The notes below the pieces were generated by a model that was not told the origin of the DNA, did not search any database, and was given only the letters and a program-made list of their open reading frames with translations. Position numbers and translations under genes: made by a program. From an uncultured Pseudomonadota bacterium (GTDB taxonomy: Bacteria; Pseudomonadota; Gammaproteobacteria; Burkholderiales; Methylophilaceae): a DNA stretch of 9,004 nucleotides. Where the stretch lies: the NCBI GenBank assembly GCA_903854305.1, contig CAINWC010000034.1:1-9004 (forward strand), written 5' to 3'. Below, in pieces: positions 8,295 to 9,004 of this stretch (position 1 is its first letter; every line of letters starts with the position of its first letter).

Positions 8295-9004
8295 ATGCGA
8301 TATTTAATGATAAGCCTTAGTCTATTGACCTTTATGAGCTGCGCGCATAGTCAGATAAAGGCCGATAACTTTGCTATTGAAAGCTTGGGTGACGGGATCT
8401 ATGTGCATCACGGTGTACATCTTGATATTGATGAGGGCTATCACGGTGACATTTGCAACGCGAGCTTTGTTGTTGGCAGCAAAGGCGTGGCGGTGATTGA
8501 CACCGGCGGCAGCATTAAAGTGGGCACACAATTACGAGATGCAATTCGTAAAGTAACCTCGCTACCTGTACTCTATGTGATTAACACGCATGTGCATCCA
8601 GATCATATATACGGCAATGCAGCTTTTTTACCAAGTAACCCAACCGAAGCAAAGCCTGAATTTGTTGGGCATGAAAAACTAGCCAATGCAATGGAGCTAC
8701 GCAAAGAGCAATACGCAAAGCTTAATACGAGATTATTGGGCGATGATGCAAAAGGTAGCGAACTGGTGAAGCCAACTATCAGCGTTAAAATCAACCAAGC
8801 GCCAAGCGTTAATTTAGACATAGGCGGAAGAACGCTAACACTAACAGCTCACCAAGTTGCCCAGACCACTACGGACTTATCTGTGATGGATTCAAAGACA
8901 AGTACATTGTTTACAGGCGATTTATTATTTATTGAGCGCACGCCTGTATTAGAAGGTGACATTAAAGGTTTAATTAGTGAGGTAGAGCAGTTAAAGGGTA
9001 GCCA
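8295..9004 (+). CDS. Metallo-beta-lactamase-fold hydrolase, SoxH/quinoprotein-relay type (3' truncated by window)
   Basis: 236 codons are visible and the frame runs off the right edge. The start ATG has AGGA at 8284-8287, seven bases upstream. The N-terminus MRYLMISLSLLTFMSC is a short export signal. Cys16 could be a lipoprotein cysteine (FMSC is a poor lipobox), or cleavage could fall after IKA (21-23). The lactamase fold is clear: VIDTGGS near 67-73, the metal motif H99-x-H101-x-D103-H104 (THVHPDH), and FTGD with Asp209 as the bridging aspartate, followed by LLFIERTPVLEG. That last stretch and GDICNASFVVG (51-61) resemble the periplasmic metallo-hydrolases linked to PQQ enzymes and SoxH. 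Where relatives have AHT-x-x-DL, this protein reads AQTTTDL, so the third zinc histidine appears to be Gln190. The substrate is unknown. Pairing with the divergent b561 gene suggests a redox setting. Confidence 0.85.
   Translation, partial: MRYLMISLSLLTFMSCAHSQIKADNFAIESLGDGIYVHHGVHLDIDEGYHGDICNASFVVGSKGVAVIDTGGSIKVGTQLRDAIRKVTSLPVLYVINTHVHPDHIYGNAAFLPSNPTEAKPEFVGHEKLANAMELRKEQYAKLNTRLLGDDAKGSELVKPTISVKINQAPSVNLDIGGRTLTLTAHQVAQTTTDLSVMDSKTSTLFTGDLLFIERTPVLEGDIKGLISEVEQLKGS

Overview
The window looks like chromosomal DNA of a betaproteobacterium with moderate to low GC. The closest feel is Methylophilaceae (Methylotenera/Methylophilus-like), judging from the protein sequences and from a 'quinoprotein relay' type metallo-hydrolase next to a cytochrome b561. 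This placement is inference from recognition, not from a search. I see no RNA genes, mobile elements, CRISPR arrays or phage genes.

Left and centre (1-7560, all + strand): the last 27 codons of an unidentified upstream gene (ends 85), then a 105-bp leader with a plausible sigma70 promoter. Next come gltB (191-4894) and gltD (4940-6367), the large and small subunits of NADPH-dependent glutamate synthase (GOGAT). They form an obvious operon with a 45-bp gap and a good ribosome binding site for gltD. hemE (6455-7519, uroporphyrinogen decarboxylase) follows. A terminator-like hairpin with a T-run ends only 14 bases before the hemE start codon, so hemE is either read through from gltBD or carries this hairpin in its leader. 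A strong, symmetrical (bidirectional) terminator at 7532-7558 closes the block.

Right (7586-9004): a four-helix cytochrome b561 on the - strand (7586-8185) converges on hemE and shares that terminator. Divergent from it is the start of an exported metallo-beta-lactamase-fold protein of the SoxH/quinoprotein-relay type, on the + strand from 8295 and cut by the window edge. The 109-bp divergent intergenic region holds a perfect 16-bp palindrome that matches the core of a CRP-type operator (TGTGA-N6-TCACA).

How the genes work together: GltB and GltD make glutamate from glutamine and 2-oxoglutarate. HemE acts in haem (and sirohaem) synthesis, a pathway that in bacteria using the C5 route starts from glutamate. 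The b561/metallo-hydrolase pair probably belongs to periplasmic or membrane redox metabolism. Most of the window is ordinary housekeeping. The points worth a second look are the hairpin before hemE, the SD-less gltB start with a 4-codon mini-ORF upstream, the CRP-like palindrome, and the apparent loss of a zinc-binding histidine in the metallo-hydrolase.
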